DNA from: Candidatus Sabulitectum sp.
Lineage (GTDB): Bacteria; Fermentibacterota; Fermentibacteria; Fermentibacterales; Fermentibacteraceae
Direction of reading: 5' to 3'
Length of the DNA stretch: 7,094 nt
NCBI GenBank assembly: GCA_023145935.1
Contig: JAGLDB010000096.1
Span: 1-7,094, forward strand
The position numbers and the translations under genes were made by a program. Positions within the stretch are counted from its first letter, which is position 1. Each line of letters opens with the position of its first letter. Of this stretch, positions 5,474-7,094 are shown piece by piece. The notes under the pieces are model-generated. The model had not been told where the DNA came from. It saw nothing but the letters and a program-made list of their open reading frames with translations, and ran no database searches.

Positions 5474-7094
5474 TTAATTGATCCTTCGGGTTGCAGAAAC
5501 TGCGTAAACCTGCCCCAGCGATATTCCACCATCATTGGGCGGCACAAGGCTGTGTGTATAAACTTCGATCTGTCTTTTTCTCAACTCACCGACAAGTCTG
5601 GAAACGAAAAGCCTGTTCATCATCACACCTCCGGAAAGCACAACCGGCAGACCAGGGGTTTTCAGTCTGGCTGATTCTATCATAGCCATGGAAGCATCCA
5701 CCATTGCATAATGAAATGCAGATGCCCACTCTGATGCCTCTTCTTTCTCTGGGAATTCCCGGTAAAGAGAAAGAAACATCGGTGCCAAATCTACTACAAA
5801 CAACCCACTTCTGTGGCTGGTTACAAAATCCAGCTCAGGTAAGTTTTCTGCTTTGCATCTGAGAGCAGAATCTTCAAGCCATATTGCAGCCTGCCCCTCA
5901 TAACTTACCCGTTCAGGACTGATAGCCAACCCCGCAGAGAACGCATCAAAAACCCTCCCTGCCGCATGGCTGGTGAAAGAGTTCAACTGCTTTTCATACT
6001 GCATTTTCCAGAGTGCCAATTCGTATTCACTTACAGCCAGACGGCTGCGCCATCTTTCATCGACCGGAAGCCCCTGCTGCCAGAAACGAGCAACAAGCTG
6101 ACGAGCCGGCTGGTGAACAGCAGCGTCACCGCCCACCAGTTCAGCCGGGGCAAGGGTTCCAAGTCGCTTCCACCCATCTCTGTGAACATGCAACAATTCT
6201 CCGCCCCAGATAGTTCCGTCTGTTCCAAGGCCTGTACCGTCAAAAACAAGTGCTATTGCCTCTTCAAGACCGTGCTCGCACATAACAGACATAGCATGGG
6301 CATAGTGGTGCTGAACTTCCACCACTGGAATATTGAATCTCTTTGCAAGCCTTCTTCCAAGTCGGGAGGAATGCATGTCCGGATGCGGGTCAATGGCAAT
6401 GACTTCCGGGGTCTGGCTAAAATACTTCGGGAAATTTTCCACCACCTGTTCCAGACCATCAAGGGCTTCCGGCGTTTCAAGATTCCCGATATGGGGTGAA
6501 AGCACAGCCTCATTGTTGAATCCGAGACAGATCGTGTTCTTTAGCTCAGCACCCATGGCAAGAACAGTTCTTTCAAGAGAATGCCTAAGTTTTATGCTTT
6601 CAGGAGCATATCCTCTTGCTCGTCTCCAGAGTTGAATACTGCCATGGTCCACCACTGCCAGCGAGTCGTCATTGCGAAGATTTATCCCCCGGTTATGGCA
6701 GAGGAAGAAGTCCGCTATACCATTCAAACGCTGGAAAGCATCCTGATTTGTGAGACAGATGGGCTCTCCACTGCGATTGCCACTGGTCATCAAGAGGAAA
6801 TCAAAAGCATCTGTCGGGTCATTACCTGTTTTTTCAGCAAGCAGAGCATGAAGCGGGGTGGTTGGAAGCATTACACCAAGATTGCTTAATCCGGGAGTCA
6901 AAATGTCTAATGGCAGATCACAGTCTTTCCGGGTTCCAAGTACAACAATGGGAGATTCTGATGAACAGAGCAGCATCTCCTCGGTTTCAGATACAAAACA
7001 ATTGTTTTTAACCAATTCTAAATTACGGGCCATGACTGCAAAAGGTTTTGCCAGACGATTTTTCACATGTCGGAACCTACTGAGAACTTTTCTG
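5474..7094 (-). CDS. hypF: HypF, carbamoyltransferase, N-terminus beyond the window edge
   Basis: HypF uses carbamoyl phosphate and ATP to carbamoylate HypE, supplying the cyanide ligands. 539 C-terminal residues are visible of the 750 or so usual for the family. The absent part would be the acylphosphatase domain, the zinc fingers and the beginning of the YrdC-like domain. A GTG at 7064-7066 is not the start, because the frame continues to the edge with family-like sequence (RHVKNRLAKPFAVM). In the visible fragment: KPFAVM (16-21), TSGN (103-106), RNDDS (140-144) and RRARGYAPES (157-166) of the YrdC-like domain; then the Kae1-like domain with HHYAH (262-266), FDGTGLGTDG (284-293), VGGDAA (320-325), SGGVMMNR (487-494) and PPNDGGISLGQ (518-528). 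The stop TAA at 5474-5476 is one base from the hypC start. It is the first hyp gene seen, so the operon promoter is outside the window. Confidence 0.96.
   Translation of the reverse strand, partial: RKVLSRFRHVKNRLAKPFAVMARNLELVKNNCFVSETEEMLLCSSESPIVVLGTRKDCDLPLDILTPGLSNLGVMLPTTPLHALLAEKTGNDPTDAFDFLLMTSGNRSGEPICLTNQDAFQRLNGIADFFLCHNRGINLRNDDSLAVVDHGSIQLWRRARGYAPESIKLRHSLERTVLAMGAELKNTICLGFNNEAVLSPHIGNLETPEALDGLEQVVENFPKYFSQTPEVIAIDPHPDMHSSRLGRRLAKRFNIPVVEVQHHYAHAMSVMCEHGLEEAIALVFDGTGLGTDGTIWGGELLHVHRDGWKRLGTLAPAELVGGDAAVHQPARQLVARFWQQGLPVDERWRSRLAVSEYELALWKMQYEKQLNSFTSHAAGRVFDAFSAGLAISPERVSYEGQAAIWLEDSALRCKAENLPELDFVTSHRSGLFVVDLAPMFLSLYREFPEKEEASEWASAFHYAMVDASMAMIESARLKTPGLPVVLSGGVMMNRLFVSRLVGELRKRQIEVYTHSLVPPNDGGISLGQVYAVSATRRIN
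5482..5487 (-). promoter_or_regulatory. Ribosome binding site that fixes the hypC start
   Basis: GAAGGA on the minus strand lies nine bases upstream of the ATG at 5470-5472, inside the end of hypF. It supports the short HypC that begins MCLAVP rather than the longer in-frame reading. Confidence 0.65.

Noticed and set aside
5473..5547. 25-residue N-terminal extension of HypC
   Set aside because: It lies inside the hypF 3' end, has no family match, and would bury the essential Cys2. The ATG at 5470-5472 has a good ribosome site.
5966..6499. 177-codon plus-strand ORF
   Set aside because: It lies wholly opposite conserved HypF motifs, including HHYAH, and its translation has no recognisable motif.
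7064..7066. GTG as the start of hypF
   Set aside because: The frame is open to the window edge with family-like residues, and the YrdC-like domain would be cut in its first part.

Overview
The window comes from a bacterial genome. It reads almost entirely on the minus strand and has two parts. The right three quarters (about 1783-7094) are a complete downstream run of the six hyp maturation genes for [NiFe] hydrogenase, transcribed right to left in the order hypF-hypC-hypD-hypE-hypA-hypB. hypF runs off the right edge. The left quarter (1-1623) is an accessory patch: one intact AAA ATPase of the AAA_14/DUF4143 type, then the decayed front end of a second ATPase of the same superfamily, joined to a scrap of an IS200/IS605-type TnpA transposase at the left edge. 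I cannot name the genus. Good Shine-Dalgarno sequences, ATG/GTG/TTG starts and tight operon packing say bacterium. The hyp set implies an organism that makes a [NiFe] hydrogenase, probably an anaerobe or facultative anaerobe.

hyp operon: neighbouring genes are separated by one base (F/C), overlap by one base (C/D, E/A, A/B), or are separated by six bases (D/E), so translation is probably coupled. HypF and HypE make the cyanide ligands from carbamoyl phosphate. HypC and HypD carry and assemble the Fe(CN)2CO unit. HypA and HypB then deliver nickel. The key residues are visible in every protein: HypC Cys2, HypD Cys40/68/71, HypE C-terminal PRIC, HypA His2 and two CxxC pairs, HypB CxxCGC, P-loop and Cys207-His208. 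HypB stands out for a long histidine-rich segment (36 His in residues 18-111) encoded partly by short tandem DNA repeats. No hydrogenase structural gene is in the window; such genes may lie upstream of hypF, beyond the right edge.

Between hypB and the ATPase gene (1624-1782) are a GC-rich hairpin, a plausible sigma70-type promoter and a tiny reading frame behind a perfect AGGAGG. These overlap and cannot all be active in the simple sense. Between the intact ATPase and the remnant (304-453) are another good promoter match and AT-rich inverted repeats. I found no CRISPR array, tRNA or rRNA. The most notable points are the broken ATPase/transposase junction, which is only visible when the reading frame is switched, the repeat-built HypB metal domain, and the in-frame TGA with a TTG start between hypD and hypE.
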